Assembly (NCBI GenBank): GCA_963778845.1 | Contig: CAVZVW010000009.1 | Location: forward strand, 1,969,053-2,033,052 | Origin: CAVZVW01 sp963778845 | GTDB taxonomy: Bacteria > Actinomycetota > Actinomycetes > Actinomycetales > Kineosporiaceae | Length of the DNA: 64,000 bases | Direction: 5' to 3' | In this document: one piece after another, positions 44,267 through 52,509 of the stretch | How the letters are laid out: every line of letters begins with the position of its first letter | Position numbering within the stretch: the first letter of the stretch is position 1 | Position numbers and translations under genes: made by a program | The notes under the pieces: model-generated | What the model saw: only the letters and a program-made list of their open reading frames with translations | Databases searched by the model: none | What the model was told of the DNA's origin: nothing

Positions 44267-44621
44267 CGAACGCGGCCAAGCGTCTCGTCGTGGCGTAGAG
44301 CCGGTGCTGTCATTGCGGCGCGTTCACTTGCGCGCGGCACCCACGATCGCGGCGCGAGTCATGGGCGGCGCCGAGTTGCGGTGACGACGGCGAGCTGGCG
44401 GTCGAGCGGTCGCGGTACCAGCTCAGCCGGGCCGACGGGTCGGGCCACGCCGCGAGCAGCGTCGGGCCTGCCCTCCCTCGCGGCGGACCAGGTTCCACAG
44501 GTTGAGGGACGGCCGCCCGGCGGCGTCCGGCCGAGCGCCGGCCCCCGAGGGCCGCGCGGCGATGAGCCGAGCGTCGGACCGTGGTCCTACTGTCGAGTCG
44601 TCGACACTTCTGGAGGAACAC
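44267..44621. other. Intergenic, possible decayed coding DNA
   Basis: No convincing gene. On the reverse strand two frames read GRPSLNLWNLVRREGG and RPTLLAAWPDPSARLSWYRD, which join if one base is skipped near 44465-44475. That could be a decayed reading frame, but I recognise no family. AGGAGG-like GGAGGA at 44612-44617 is the ribosome binding site of the next gene. Confidence 0.35.
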
Positions 44622-45266
44622 GTGGTGCAGCTGCTCAGGGTGCAGAACTTCGGCGTCACGGCCGACGGGGTCGCCGCCGGTGAGGACCAGAGCCTCGAGC
44701 GTCCGTTCGGGCAGCTCGACCCCGCGGCGCTCTTCGCCTGGGCCGGCGCCACCGCGAGCTGGCCCAACCGCACCGACCCGGGCGGCAGCCGGGGCATCGA
44801 CGACTACTTCACCCGTGACTTCGCGAACAACATCGGCGCGGAGATCATGGGCCGCAACAAGTTCGGCCCGGTCCGCGGTCCGTGGCAGGACCACACCTGG
44901 CAGGGCTGGTGGGGTGAGCAGCCTCCGTTCCACACCCCGGTCTTCGTGCTTACCCACCACCCGCGGCCGTCGTTCACGCTCGACGACACGACGTTCCACT
45001 TCGTCGACGGCGATCCCGCCTCGGTGCTCGCGCGGGCCCGGGAGGCCGCCGGCGGCAAGGACGTCCGGCTCGGCGGCGGCGTGACCACCGTGAGGCAGTT
45101 CCTCGACGCCGACCTCGTCGACACGCTGCACGTGGCGGTCTCCCCGGTGATGGCCGGCTCGGGCCTGCGGCTGTGGGGCTCACCCAACGACCTCCTCGAC
45201 CGGTACCACCTGGAGAAGGTCCCCAGCCCGAGCGGCGTGCTGCACCACCTGTTCTGGCGCCGCTGA
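44622..45266 (+). CDS. Dihydrofolate reductase family protein (RibD C-terminal-like)
   Basis: About 214 residues of the RibD_C/DHFR-like family: LRVQNFGVTADGVAAGEDQS, NIGAEIMGRNKFGP, FVLTHHPRPSFTLDDTTFHF, and GGKDVRLGGGVTTVRQFLDA with the nucleotide-binding GGG. Such proteins reduce unknown substrates with NADPH. GTG 44622 and 44625 both follow GGAGGA. An 11-bp inverted repeat lies directly downstream. Confidence 0.88.
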   Translation: MVQLLRVQNFGVTADGVAAGEDQSLERPFGQLDPAALFAWAGATASWPNRTDPGGSRGIDDYFTRDFANNIGAEIMGRNKFGPVRGPWQDHTWQGWWGEQPPFHTPVFVLTHHPRPSFTLDDTTFHFVDGDPASVLARAREAAGGKDVRLGGGVTTVRQFLDADLVDTLHVAVSPVMAGSGLRLWGSPNDLLDRYHLEKVPSPSGVLHHLFWRR

Positions 45267-45279
45267 CAGTCGGACGGGT

Positions 45280-45340
45280 CGCTCTGGCCGAGAACGGGTC
45301 GGGGCCGTCGGGCGACGTCCTGACCTCGACGGCCAGAGCG
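45280..45340. terminator. Inverted repeat downstream of the DHFR-like gene
   Basis: CGCTCTGGCCG at 45280-45290 is matched by its exact complement CGGCCAGAGCG at 45330-45340, separated by 39 bases. It starts 14 bp after the stop codon. There is no T-run; a factor-assisted terminator or a relic of an inverted insertion are both possible. Confidence 0.45.
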
Positions 45341-45481
45341 TCGTCCGCGCCTCCAGGAGGGGCTCCCGAGCTTCCTGCGCATCCGGGACCTGCTGCGATA
45401 CCGCGGGGCGGTGATCACTGAACGGACCGTGGGGGCGTATCTGGGGCAGCGGTCGGCCCCCACCCCGGGAGTTGGCGGGGG

Positions 45482-45616
45482 TCAGGCGATGGCGGCGATG
45501 TCGCCGTCGTCGAAGTAGATCGCCTGGAGCAGCCGCCCACCGAGGGCGGCCGCGTAGCGGGCCACGACGCCCTGCCCGGAGATCCTGCCGCGCTCGATCT
45601 GGGAGACCCGGCCCTT
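45482..45616 (-). pseudogene. C-terminal remnant of a HigA/XRE-type antitoxin
   Basis: The 44 codons read KGRVSQIERGRISGQGVVAR and LLQAIYFDDGDIAAIA, almost identical to the end of the intact antitoxin at 51934-52251. DNA similarity extends downstream of the stop to about 45397 (matching 51846-51933). The upstream half is replaced at about 45614 by the SRPBCC copy. The segment 45341-45396 shows no feature. Confidence 0.85.
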
Positions 45617-45995
45617 CGCCTACCTGTCGGACTTCACGACGACCACCGAGTGGGACCCGGGCACGGTCTGGACTGTCCGGACCGCCGGCAACGGGGGTCT
45701 CGGGACGGAGTACCTCAACACCTCGACCTTTGCCGGCCGCCAGATGCAGCTGACCTATGTGGCGCAGGACCCGGTGCCGAACCAGCGCATCTGCCTGCGA
45801 GGAGAGAACAGCACGGTCATCGCCAACGACACCCTGACCTTCAGGTCGGCCGGGACAGACACCGAGGTGACCTACACGGCGGACTTCTCCTTCACGGGCA
45901 TCGCCCGATTCGTGGCGCCGCTGTTGAGACCCGCGTTCACCCGGTCGGCAACCAGGCCGAGACGGGCCTGGCTGTGGCCTTGGCCCGGTTGTGAG
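45615..45995 (+). pseudogene. Second, truncated and frameshifted copy of the SRPBCC gene
   Basis: Closely similar at DNA level to 14679-15059 in the light operon: FAYLSDFTTTTEWDPGTV, then NQRICLRGENSTVIANDTLT and TYTADFSFTGIARFVAPLLR. The first 16 codons are missing, cut at the junction with the antitoxin remnant. One base is lost near 45941 (CCGGTCGG versus CCGGCTCGG), shifting the last 20 codons. Similarity continues past the stop to the position of the next gene's GTG and then ends. Nothing is seen from 46023 to 46104. Confidence 0.85.
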
Positions 45996-46104
45996 GCCTG
46001 CCCCGGCCAAGAGATCTCGCCCGTGACCCCGAGGTCCCGGGCCAAAGTCTGGCCCCGCGGCCTGGGCGAGCGCCGCAAGACGGGCCTCTGGGCCCACCAG
46101 CTGG

Positions 46105-46851
46105 TCAGGCGGTTTGGCGTCGGCTGCGTACGAGAAGGCTGATGGCGGTGCAGGGCAGCCATAGGGTCCAGCCGAACAGGCCGCCGAACCAGACGTAGGA
46201 CAGGGCGGGGACGGCGAGAGTGACGCCGACGGTCCCGATGGTTCCGGCGGCGGCCGCGACCAGCCCGAGAACAGCGACCCATCGTGGTAGGAGGCCGGTC
46301 CGAAGGGATCCCAGACAGGACCCGGTCAGGAGCAGGGCGATCGCGAGCATGGCGATGTCACCGTAGAGGTGGGTGATGTTTGTGCTGGCGTACCAGGAGC
46401 GCAAGACCGCGTCGTCCACGGCGGACAGGGCAGTTCCGTCGAGGGCTTGAACGGCGGTCCCGGACTCGGCGGCGGCAGTGAGCCAGTGCCAACCGGCGAT
46501 AAGTACTCCGCCGGAGATGACGAGACCGGGCAGGTTGCCGACCGTCGGGCGGGGGTTCTGGTCGTTCCTCGCGGTGAGCTGGGAGGCAATGCCCGTGGCG
46601 AGGACGACGACGGCGGCACCGGCCACTGCCAGCGCGAGTGCCTGGATCCTCAGAGCAGAGCCGTTCGCCTCGAGGTAGGCCCGGATCTGGGCTGCGGTTG
46701 CAGTCTCGACCCCCGGCCCGTCGGGGGGTGTGGCAAAGAGCGTCGCGAGATAGACCAGAGCCGCCGACGCGGTCGGCAGCAAGCCTCGAGCACTGTGCCG
46801 GGTCGCGGCCGCCCTGGCGTGGGTGGTGGCAGGTGGTGTGGGTGTGGTCAT
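46105..46851 (-). CDS. Polytopic membrane protein, unknown
   Basis: A protein of about 248 residues with six hydrophobic segments: ASAALVYLATLFATP, LALAVAGAAVVVLATGIA, GLVISGGVLIAGWHWLTAAA, IAMLAIALLLTGSCLG, WVAVLGLVAAAAGTIGTVGV and GGLFGWTLWLPCTAISLLV. It resembles the DUF4386-like group but I am not certain. It diverges from a two-component system, its probable regulator. Start 46851 is preferred; 46914 would add 21 residues. Confidence 0.7.
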   Translation of the reverse strand: MTTPTPPATTHARAAATRHSARGLLPTASAALVYLATLFATPPDGPGVETATAAQIRAYLEANGSALRIQALALAVAGAAVVVLATGIASQLTARNDQNPRPTVGNLPGLVISGGVLIAGWHWLTAAAESGTAVQALDGTALSAVDDAVLRSWYASTNITHLYGDIAMLAIALLLTGSCLGSLRTGLLPRWVAVLGLVAAAAGTIGTVGVTLAVPALSYVWFGGLFGWTLWLPCTAISLLVRSRRQTA

Positions 46852-46959
46852 GGGTGGCAGCCTGACGCCAGTGGCGGGCTTGGGCTTCGACCCCAGGGCT
46901 GGATCATGATTCATCCTCAAGGAGGAGGATCGACTGGCCGCAGTCGCTATCGTCGCGTC

Positions 46960-48384
46960 ATGCGCCGATCCAGTCTGGACGGACGATCCGAAAGCACGCC
47001 CGCGACACCTGCGCCGTCGGAAAGACCCTCCCGGCCGCAAGGACGGTCGGGGATGGCCGGAAGTGGCGCCCTACGCGCGCTGCGGGCGCGCGGTATCCGC
47101 TGCGCACGCGTGGATGTGGCGCTGTCGGGGGTCATCCTGGGCGCGGGCGTGATCGAGCTGTCGGTGGCGGATCGACTCCCCCCCGGCGGCGTGCCGGTAC
47201 AGGCCGCCTACCTGGTGGGCATCGCCCTCGCCGTCCTGCTGCGCGCAGCCTCACCCGAATGGTCCGCCGGAAGCTACCTGCTCGCCACGGTCTTCGTTTG
47301 CGCACTCTCGCAACCGTACGAGCTGCTTTCGGTCGGGCTGGCCTTCACGGTCCTGCCGTTCCTGTACGCGGCGACCCTGGACGGGAAGCGGCTCTGGGGG
47401 GTGCTTGGGTTGCTCCTCCTTGCTGTTGCCATCCGCAGCTTGGACGACCCCGGGCAGGACTGGTTCGCGCGGCTGCTGGACCAAGCGTGGGTCCTGCAGG
47501 CAGCCGTCGCGGGACTGGTCGTACGGCGCTACCGCAGGCGGGCCGACCACCTCGGACTGGCGGCGGCCGAGCGGGCCCGGCAGGCCGTCGGCCTGGAACG
47601 CGCTCGGATTGCCCGCGAGTTGCACGATGTCGTCGGCCACCAAGTCACCGCCATGATTGTTACCGCCGATGCAGCGCGCGGGTTGCTCGAAGACAAGGTG
47701 GCCGAGCATGCTGGCGACCCCGGCGACGGCCGGACCCAGGCAATGGCGTCCGCGCACGCCGCTCTCGCCGCGATAGAGGACACCGGCCGGCAGTGCCTCA
47801 CCGAGATGCGGCACCTGGTCGGCCTTCTGCGTGACAGTGACAGCGCGGCCGGCCCCGGACCGGACGCCACAGCCCCCGCGCCGCCGCCTCCAGGCCTGGA
47901 CCGGCTCGAGGATCTCCTCCGAGCAGTGCGCGCGGCCGGCCTCCCCGTGCGCGTCGCCGTGAACGGCGCGCCCCGCCCGGTCTCGTCCGGTGCCAGCCTG
48001 ACCGCCTACCGCGTCGTTCAGGAATCCCTGACGAACACCATCCGCCACGCCGGGCCGACAAAGGCGACGGTGCGGCTGGACTGGTCCACCGACGCACTCA
48101 CGATCCAGGTCGACGACGACGGAGCCGGAACGGAGCCGGTGCCCCCGGCGGCCGACGGCAGCGGCCTGGCCGGGCTCCGCGAACGGGCTCGCATCTTCGG
48201 CGGCACGTTTACCGCAGGCCCCAAGGGCCTCCCCGGACACGGGTGGACCGTCCGTGCCGCGTTGCCCGTGGGACACGACACTCCCCCCGCGTCCGCGTCC
48301 GCGCCCGGCCCCACCTCAGATCACCGCCCTGGCCGGGCCGCAGCCGCCGTTCGACTCGACGGGCCCCCCAGGGCCGGCTCGTGA
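46960..48384 (+). CDS. Two-component sensor histidine kinase, NarL-partner type
   Basis: A 474-residue HisKA_3 kinase. Four to five membrane segments (about 50-150) are followed by the dimerisation/phosphoacceptor motif ERARIARELHDVVGHQVTAM, His in ELHD being the phosphorylation site, and the HATPase domain with YRVVQESLTNTIRHAGPT (N box), VDDDGAGTEP and GSGLAGLRERARIFGG. It signals to the response regulator encoded next with a GTGA overlap. The sensed signal is unknown. Confidence 0.9.
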   Translation: MRRSSLDGRSESTPATPAPSERPSRPQGRSGMAGSGALRALRARGIRCARVDVALSGVILGAGVIELSVADRLPPGGVPVQAAYLVGIALAVLLRAASPEWSAGSYLLATVFVCALSQPYELLSVGLAFTVLPFLYAATLDGKRLWGVLGLLLLAVAIRSLDDPGQDWFARLLDQAWVLQAAVAGLVVRRYRRRADHLGLAAAERARQAVGLERARIARELHDVVGHQVTAMIVTADAARGLLEDKVAEHAGDPGDGRTQAMASAHAALAAIEDTGRQCLTEMRHLVGLLRDSDSAAGPGPDATAPAPPPPGLDRLEDLLRAVRAAGLPVRVAVNGAPRPVSSGASLTAYRVVQESLTNTIRHAGPTKATVRLDWSTDALTIQVDDDGAGTEPVPPAADGSGLAGLRERARIFGGTFTAGPKGLPGHGWTVRAALPVGHDTPPASASAPGPTSDHRPGRAAAAVRLDGPPRAGS

Positions 48385-49031
48385 CAGTTCATGTCCTGGT
48401 CGCCGACGACCAGGCCCTGATCCGGGAAGGCTTCCGGCGGGCCATCGACCGCGAGTACGACCTCCAGGTCGTGGCAGAAGCCACCGACGGTGAACACGCC
48501 ATCCGGCTCGCACACGAGCATCGACCCGACGTCGTCGTCATGGACATCCGCATGCCACGGCTCGACGGCCTCACCGCCACCGAACGGATCCTGCAGGCGT
48601 TGCCGGACACGAAGGTCCTGGTCCTGACGACCTTCGACGTCGACGAATACCTTTACCGGGCACTGAGAGTCGGCGCCTCCGGGTTCGTCCTCAAGGACAT
48701 CCCGCTGCGTGACCTCGCCGAAGCCATCCGCATCGTTGCCCGCGGCGATGCACTCCTTGCCCCCGCAGTCACCCGGCGCGTCATCGCCCACTTCACCCGG
48801 CAGTCCCACCGTGAGCAGACAGCAACCAGCCCCCGCCTATCTCAACTGTCCCCACGCGAGCACGACGTCCTCGCCGTCCTCGTCACTGGTGCCAGCAACG
48901 CGGAGATCGCCGCTCAGCTCCACCTCAGCGAGGCGACGGTCAAGACGCACATCCGCTCGATGCTCACCAAACTCGACCTGCGCGACCGCACCCAGCTCGT
49001 CATCGCCGCCTTCGACGCTGGCCTTGACTAG
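48381..49031 (+). CDS. Response regulator, NarL/LuxR family
   Basis: A 216-residue regulator: receiver domain with acidic pocket DDQ (VLVADDQALIREGFR), phosphoacceptor Asp in VVVMDIRMPRLDG, Thr in VLVLTTFDVDEYL and Lys in GFVLKDIPL; then a LuxR HTH LSPREHDVLAVLVTGASNAE and TVKTHIRSMLTKL. GTG 48381 overlaps the kinase stop. The neighbouring divergent membrane-protein gene is a likely target. Confidence 0.92.
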   Translation: MTVHVLVADDQALIREGFRRAIDREYDLQVVAEATDGEHAIRLAHEHRPDVVVMDIRMPRLDGLTATERILQALPDTKVLVLTTFDVDEYLYRALRVGASGFVLKDIPLRDLAEAIRIVARGDALLAPAVTRRVIAHFTRQSHREQTATSPRLSQLSPREHDVLAVLVTGASNAEIAAQLHLSEATVKTHIRSMLTKLDLRDRTQLVIAAFDAGLD

Positions 49032-49133
49032 CACCTGGGGAACAACAGTCTCTGCGGGTCGCACCCAACTCCGCGAGGTCGATCGCGCTCGCTCGGCAAT
49101 GGCCAAGCACCGAACAGGCAAGGAGGGACGGCG

Positions 49134-49448
49134 ATGACCAGTCTGGACGAGGTGCGCCGCCAGCACCCGGTCACCGACCAGGCCGGCTACGACCGCGCCT
49201 ACGCCGAAGCCGACCTCGCCTCCCGCCTGGCTGAGATCGTCTACCGGCTGCGCACCGGGGCGGGCCTGACCCAGACGGAGCTGGCCCGACGGATGGGCAC
49301 CACCCAGTCCTCCATCGCCCGGGTCGAAGCCGGCGGGTCACTGCCCACCCTCGACCTGCTCGACCGGGTCGGGCGCGCCCTCGAGGCACAGATCACCCTG
49401 ACCGTGAGCGGCGAAACGGTCCACTTCGGCTCCCCCACTGCCGCCTGA
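49134..49448 (+). CDS. XRE family HTH protein (HigA-like antitoxin), orphan
   Basis: A 104-residue protein with a central XRE helix-turn-helix: YRLRTGAGLTQTELARRMGT, QSSIARVEAGGSLPTLDLLD, and LEAQITLTVSG. The N-terminal YDRAYAEADLASRLAEIVYR is typical of HigA antitoxins. No toxin gene precedes or follows within the 100-240 bp gaps, so it is an orphan or a regulator. AGGAGGGACGGCG precedes ATG 49134. Confidence 0.82.
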   Translation: MTSLDEVRRQHPVTDQAGYDRAYAEADLASRLAEIVYRLRTGAGLTQTELARRMGTTQSSIARVEAGGSLPTLDLLDRVGRALEAQITLTVSGETVHFGSPTAA

Positions 49449-49690
49449 CTCCCGTCGTCCCGGCCCACGGTGATCAGTGACGCCCTCGTCAGCACCGCAA
49501 CGCGGTGCTGACGACATACGGTCACCGTCGCGCAACAGGTCTCATATATGACGAGAGTTGGCTTCACTTGAAATGAGAGCGTCAAGTCGTGTGTCGGGCT
49601 CGCTCGCCGACGGGCATTCACGCTCGATCGCCGATGCGTAGCGGCTCGGAGCCGAACGATCACGTTCAACGGGGTTCGATGACGACGCTC

Positions 49691-50503
49691 TTACGCAGTC
49701 GGCCAGGACTGTGCGACGACGTCTGCGACGGTCGCGGCGAGGGCGGCCGGGCTTTGCAGGCCCATGGCATGTCCGACGCCGGGGACGATGCGAAACCCGA
49801 TGCCCGAGTCGGCGAGGAACCGTTCGTAGTCCGGTTCCGCGTCGCTGAGCTCGCCGTGCAGATACCACCGTGGCATCGCGAGCCCGACCAGGACAGACGC
49901 AAGTGCAGGTTGGTCAGCGGAGTGCATCGAGGCTGCTTCGCGGTGAATGGCGCGTGGGTCGACCACACGCGTGATCCCTAGGTGGGTGGCGGCGATGCCG
50001 GCGGGATCGGAGCGACCGCTCTCGGCCAGCTCATCAAGCAGCCCCGGATAACCGGTGGTCACAAAGTCCGCTTCGCTCTGGCCGCCGAGGCGCCCCGTGT
50101 CCTCCGGGTCGGGATCGGCGATCTCGGGACCGCCCTCGGCGAGCACGAGCAGCGACACGACGTCCGGTCGGGCGGCGGCGACGCCGATGGCTACCGAGCC
50201 GCCCATGCTGTGCGCGACGATCCCGCAATCGGTCAGCCCGAGACTGTCGACCAAGGTCACGATGGTGCCCGCGTGGTCTTCCATCGTGTAACCGAAGGCT
50301 TCGGGTCGATCGCTGTAGCCGTGACCGAGGAAGTCGATCAACAGGGAGCGACGCCCGGACAGCGCCGGCTGGACGGCCGCTCCTAGCAGTTCGCCGGTGG
50401 ACGTGCACTGCCAGCCGTGGAGCCACAAGAGTGGCGGATCGGAACCTGGGATCTCGAGATAGCGAAGAAACGCCTGGTGAGTCGGTAGGTGGACGGCCTG
50501 CAT
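49691..50503 (-). CDS. Alpha/beta hydrolase
   Basis: A 270-residue alpha/beta hydrolase: oxyanion motif LLWLHGW, LLIDFLGHGYSDRP, nucleophile elbow IVAHSMGGSVAIG with the catalytic Ser, acid residue region LHGELSDAEPDYE and catalytic His in VPGVGHAMGL. It could be an esterase, haloperoxidase-like enzyme or C-C hydrolase; no neighbour narrows this. ATG 50503 has GGAGGCGCC upstream. Confidence 0.88.
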   Translation of the reverse strand: MQAVHLPTHQAFLRYLEIPGSDPPLLWLHGWQCTSTGELLGAAVQPALSGRRSLLIDFLGHGYSDRPEAFGYTMEDHAGTIVTLVDSLGLTDCGIVAHSMGGSVAIGVAAARPDVVSLLVLAEGGPEIADPDPEDTGRLGGQSEADFVTTGYPGLLDELAESGRSDPAGIAATHLGITRVVDPRAIHREAASMHSADQPALASVLVGLAMPRWYLHGELSDAEPDYERFLADSGIGFRIVPGVGHAMGLQSPAALAATVADVVAQSWPTA

Positions 50504-50703
50504 CTGGCGCCTCCGACTTGGGGCGTGGTCTTGGTCACCGATGACTATGGACCTGCGGGTCCTCCGGGGGAAGAGCACCCGATGCCGGTTCCCTTCGGGG
50601 AGCGATGCAGAACGGCACCTTTGCGGGGGGTGGCGTGGGATCTTGCGCAGCGACCGCTTAGCGCGGTCTCGGCCGGACGCCCCGTCCGGACCGCGAGGTT
50701 GAG

Positions 50704-50800
50704 ATGCCAGCATCGATGAACCAGGGTGTCGAGATCAAGTACGAGGTGAACGGACGAGACCGCCCGCTGATCCTCCTTCACGCGACGAAGCGAGACATTC
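50704..50800 (+). pseudogene. N-terminal remnant of an alpha/beta hydrolase
   Basis: A frame from ATG 50704 reads NQGVEIKYEVNGRDRPLILL followed by HA, the first strands of an alpha/beta hydrolase up to the oxyanion HG position, then loses similarity. It is cut by the convergent YjbR gene. The gap 50504-50703 otherwise shows a G/C-rich inverted segment (CCGGACGCC-CCGTCCGG near 50675) but no gene. Confidence 0.5.
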
Positions 50801-50830
50801 CCGCTCAGATCCTGATCCGGCGGGGTGCGT

Positions 50831-51226
50831 TCAGCCTGGACCAGGGTTGGGAGACTGCCCGACTCCGTCGAGGTCGCCGAGAACTTCTTCGGGCGCGCGC
50901 ATCCGCCAAGCGTCGGTCACGAGCTCGCTCAGGCGTTCGACCCCCACCTGCGCCAGGCGCAGCATCACCAGGGGCTGGTCGCGGTAGCCGGGCCCCGTGA
51001 AGAAGAGGTCGGGCTCGCCCAGGAGGAGGGCCTGCCTCTCGTCCTCGTCGCCGACGAAGAGCACCGCGATGTCAGTTCGGATGACACGCGGCTTGCCTGG
51101 TTGGCGCTGGGGATAGGACCAGACGAACCCCTTGCCGCCGACCCGAAAGTCGAAGCCAGCGCTCGGAATCTCCACCACGTGAGGTAGAGCCCCGGCCAAC
51201 CGGCGCACATCCTCGGCGTCAGCCAT
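50831..51226 (-). CDS. MmcQ/YjbR family DNA-binding-like protein
   Basis: A 131-residue protein of the MmcQ/YjbR fold: MADAEDVRRLAGALPHVVEI, GFDFRVGGKGFVWSY, ERQALLLGEPDLFFTGPGY, and LSELVTDAWRMRAPEEVLGD. The fold is called DNA-binding by similarity to CyaY-like structures; no partner or function is known. ATG 51226 is the usual family start. Confidence 0.87.
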   Translation of the reverse strand: MADAEDVRRLAGALPHVVEIPSAGFDFRVGGKGFVWSYPQRQPGKPRVIRTDIAVLFVGDEDERQALLLGEPDLFFTGPGYRDQPLVMLRLAQVGVERLSELVTDAWRMRAPEEVLGDLDGVGQSPNPGPG

Positions 51227-51484
51227 CGGGGTCGCTCTCAGGATCCGCCATCTGCACCTGGTCCGGTCCATCCGTCACAACTGTCATGCTCGCCGGGCTC
51301 CCGGGAGAATCTTGCTCGTGCCCATCGCTTGCCTAACCCTTGGCAAGTACTTCTTCTGAGCAAGTACGCCTCGGCCGCAACAGCATAGGCAAGCCAGCCC
51401 TACACGGTCCTGGCGACGCCGCCACCGGGCCGCGCCGCCCTCGTTGCAGTGCGCGAGTCGGACCGACGTCGTCGGAAACACGCC

Positions 51485-51805
51485 AACCAGCGAGGAGGAC
51501 CACTCCGGGCCCCCGGTACGCGCGCCATCAGCGCACCACGTTGGGGCGCATTTGGGGCGAGAAGTCGATCACGCCGACAGCAGGCGTGTCCGGGTCACGC
51601 TCCGTCAGGTAGCCCGGCCTCGCCCGAAGGGCATCGGTGCACGTCAGCGGCATATCAGGGTGGGGCCCACGCCGGAGGGTCCGCTGCGATCCGTAGTCGA
51701 CCATCTGACTCCGGCCAGATGTGCACTCGGACGGCCAAAGTGGCTCTGACCTGCGGCGATGCGCGCGCCCGAAGGGATTCGAACCCCCAACCTTCTGATC
51801 CGTAG
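51485..51805. repeat. Left long direct repeat of the tRNA-Arg islet
   Basis: This 320-bp stretch is repeated with divergence at 56162-56492 in the same orientation. Shared blocks include the GGGGCGCATTTGGGGCG motif, CGTGTCCGGGTCACGCTC, CAGCGGCATATC, CACGCCGGAGGGTCCGCTG and the tRNA-Arg-like end. The gap 51227-51933 contains no gene; 51272-51484 has nothing I can interpret. Confidence 0.85.
51761..51805 (-). other. tRNA-Arg(ACG) 3' fragment (att-like)
   Basis: On the reverse strand the segment starts with CTACGGATCAG (anticodon loop with ACG and 3' anticodon stem), then the variable region and T arm GGGGGTTCGAATCCC, and ends in the acceptor-stem 3' side CGGGCGCGC. The 5' half of a tRNA (D arm, 5' acceptor) is absent beyond 51805. 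It is therefore an attachment-site duplicate, not a functional tRNA. Confidence 0.75.
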
Positions 51806-51933
51806 ACAGCCTGTCAGTCACTGATGAACGTGTCGCTGACCTGCAACGACACCACGAGGCGGTGATCACTGGCCGGACCCTGGGGGCGCATTTGGGGCGC
51901 CGGTCGGCCCACCCCCGGGGGAGTTGGCGAGGG

Positions 51934-52251
51934 TCAGGCGATGGCGGCGATGTCGCCGTCGTCGAAGTAGATCGCCTGGTGCAGGCGCCCACCCAGGGCG
52001 GCCGCGTAGCGGGCCACGACGTCCTGTCCGGAGATCCTGCCGCGCTCGATCTGGGAGACCCGGCCCTTGGTGACCCCCATCCGCTGCGCGATCTGGGCCT
52101 GCGTGATCCCCCGGGCCCGGCGGACCTCGCCCAAGCGGTGCCCGACCACCTCGGCGAGCAGCTCTGCCCGCGCAGCCGCAACGGTCTCCTCTCCTCCTGC
52201 CCGAGCCACGTGCTGCTCGCGCACCTCACTCCAGCGCACATGACCACTCAT
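51934..52251 (-). CDS. HigA/XRE-type antitoxin
   Basis: A 105-residue helix-turn-helix protein: RLGEVRRARGITQAQIAQRM, GVTKGRVSQIERGRISGQDV, then LHQAIYFDDGDIAAIA. It is the antitoxin half of a toxin-first HigBA-like module: its ATG at 52251 overlaps the stop of a truncated toxin by one base, with GGAGGAGGAGG upstream. The antitoxin is intact while the toxin is not. A C-terminal copy remains at 45482-45616. Confidence 0.88.
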   Translation of the reverse strand: MSGHVRWSEVREQHVARAGGEETVAAARAELLAEVVGHRLGEVRRARGITQAQIAQRMGVTKGRVSQIERGRISGQDVVARYAAALGGRLHQAIYFDDGDIAAIA

Positions 52252-52376
52252 CACGATCCCTCCTCCTCCCCGCGCTCTTCGGCTCGTTCCTTCAGATAGA
52301 CCTCGTAGCGGTGCTCGGCGACCGGGATCGCCTGCCGGCACCAGACCGACCACTGCCGGGCTCCGGCGACCACTAC
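52251..52376 (-). pseudogene. C-terminal remnant of a HigB/RelE-type toxin
   Basis: Forty-one codons read VVVAGARQWSVWCRQAIPVA and EHRYEVYLKERAEERGEEEG, the end of the Gp49/HigB-like toxin family (pattern LLVAGDKxxxWxxWYxxAIPLAExRY). The N-terminal two thirds, including most of the RNase fold, are missing. The break falls about 20 bp from a 33-bp tandem repeat. The stop overlaps the antitoxin start, as in intact modules. Confidence 0.75.
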
Positions 52377-52394
52377 ACCGAGTCTGGCAGACAG

Positions 52395-52489
52395 CCCCCA
52401 CCATTTTGTGCTTCACGAGTCACTAGACCCCCATCCCTTTGTGCTTCACGAATCGCTAGACCCCCATCATTTTGTTCTCGATAACATGA
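52395..52489. repeat. 33-bp tandem direct repeat, 2.5 copies, before the DUF4143-type gene
   Basis: Units run 52395-52427, 52428-52460 and a partial one from 52461. Each begins CCCCCA, followed by a T-rich stretch (TTTTGTGCTTCACGA) and TCACTAGA or TCGCTAGA. The 33-bp period is about three helical turns. The array occupies the whole gap between the toxin remnant and the GTG start at 52510, so it is a candidate operator of the ATPase gene. It contains no coding sequence. Confidence 0.85.
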
Positions 52490-52509
52490 TCCCGCGGTAG
52501 TGTCGAGGT

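Noticed and set aside
49134..49448. Complete type II toxin-antitoxin pair around the XRE gene
   Set aside because: Neither flanking gap contains a reading frame resembling HigB, RelE or another toxin; the upstream neighbour is a response regulator.
51761..51805. Functional tRNA gene
   Set aside because: Only the 3' part from the anticodon loop onward is present; the D arm and 5' acceptor strand are missing here and at 56437-56492.
52395..52489. 33-bp repeats as a CRISPR array
   Set aside because: The copies are directly adjacent without spacers and no cas gene is present; an operator array is the simpler reading.
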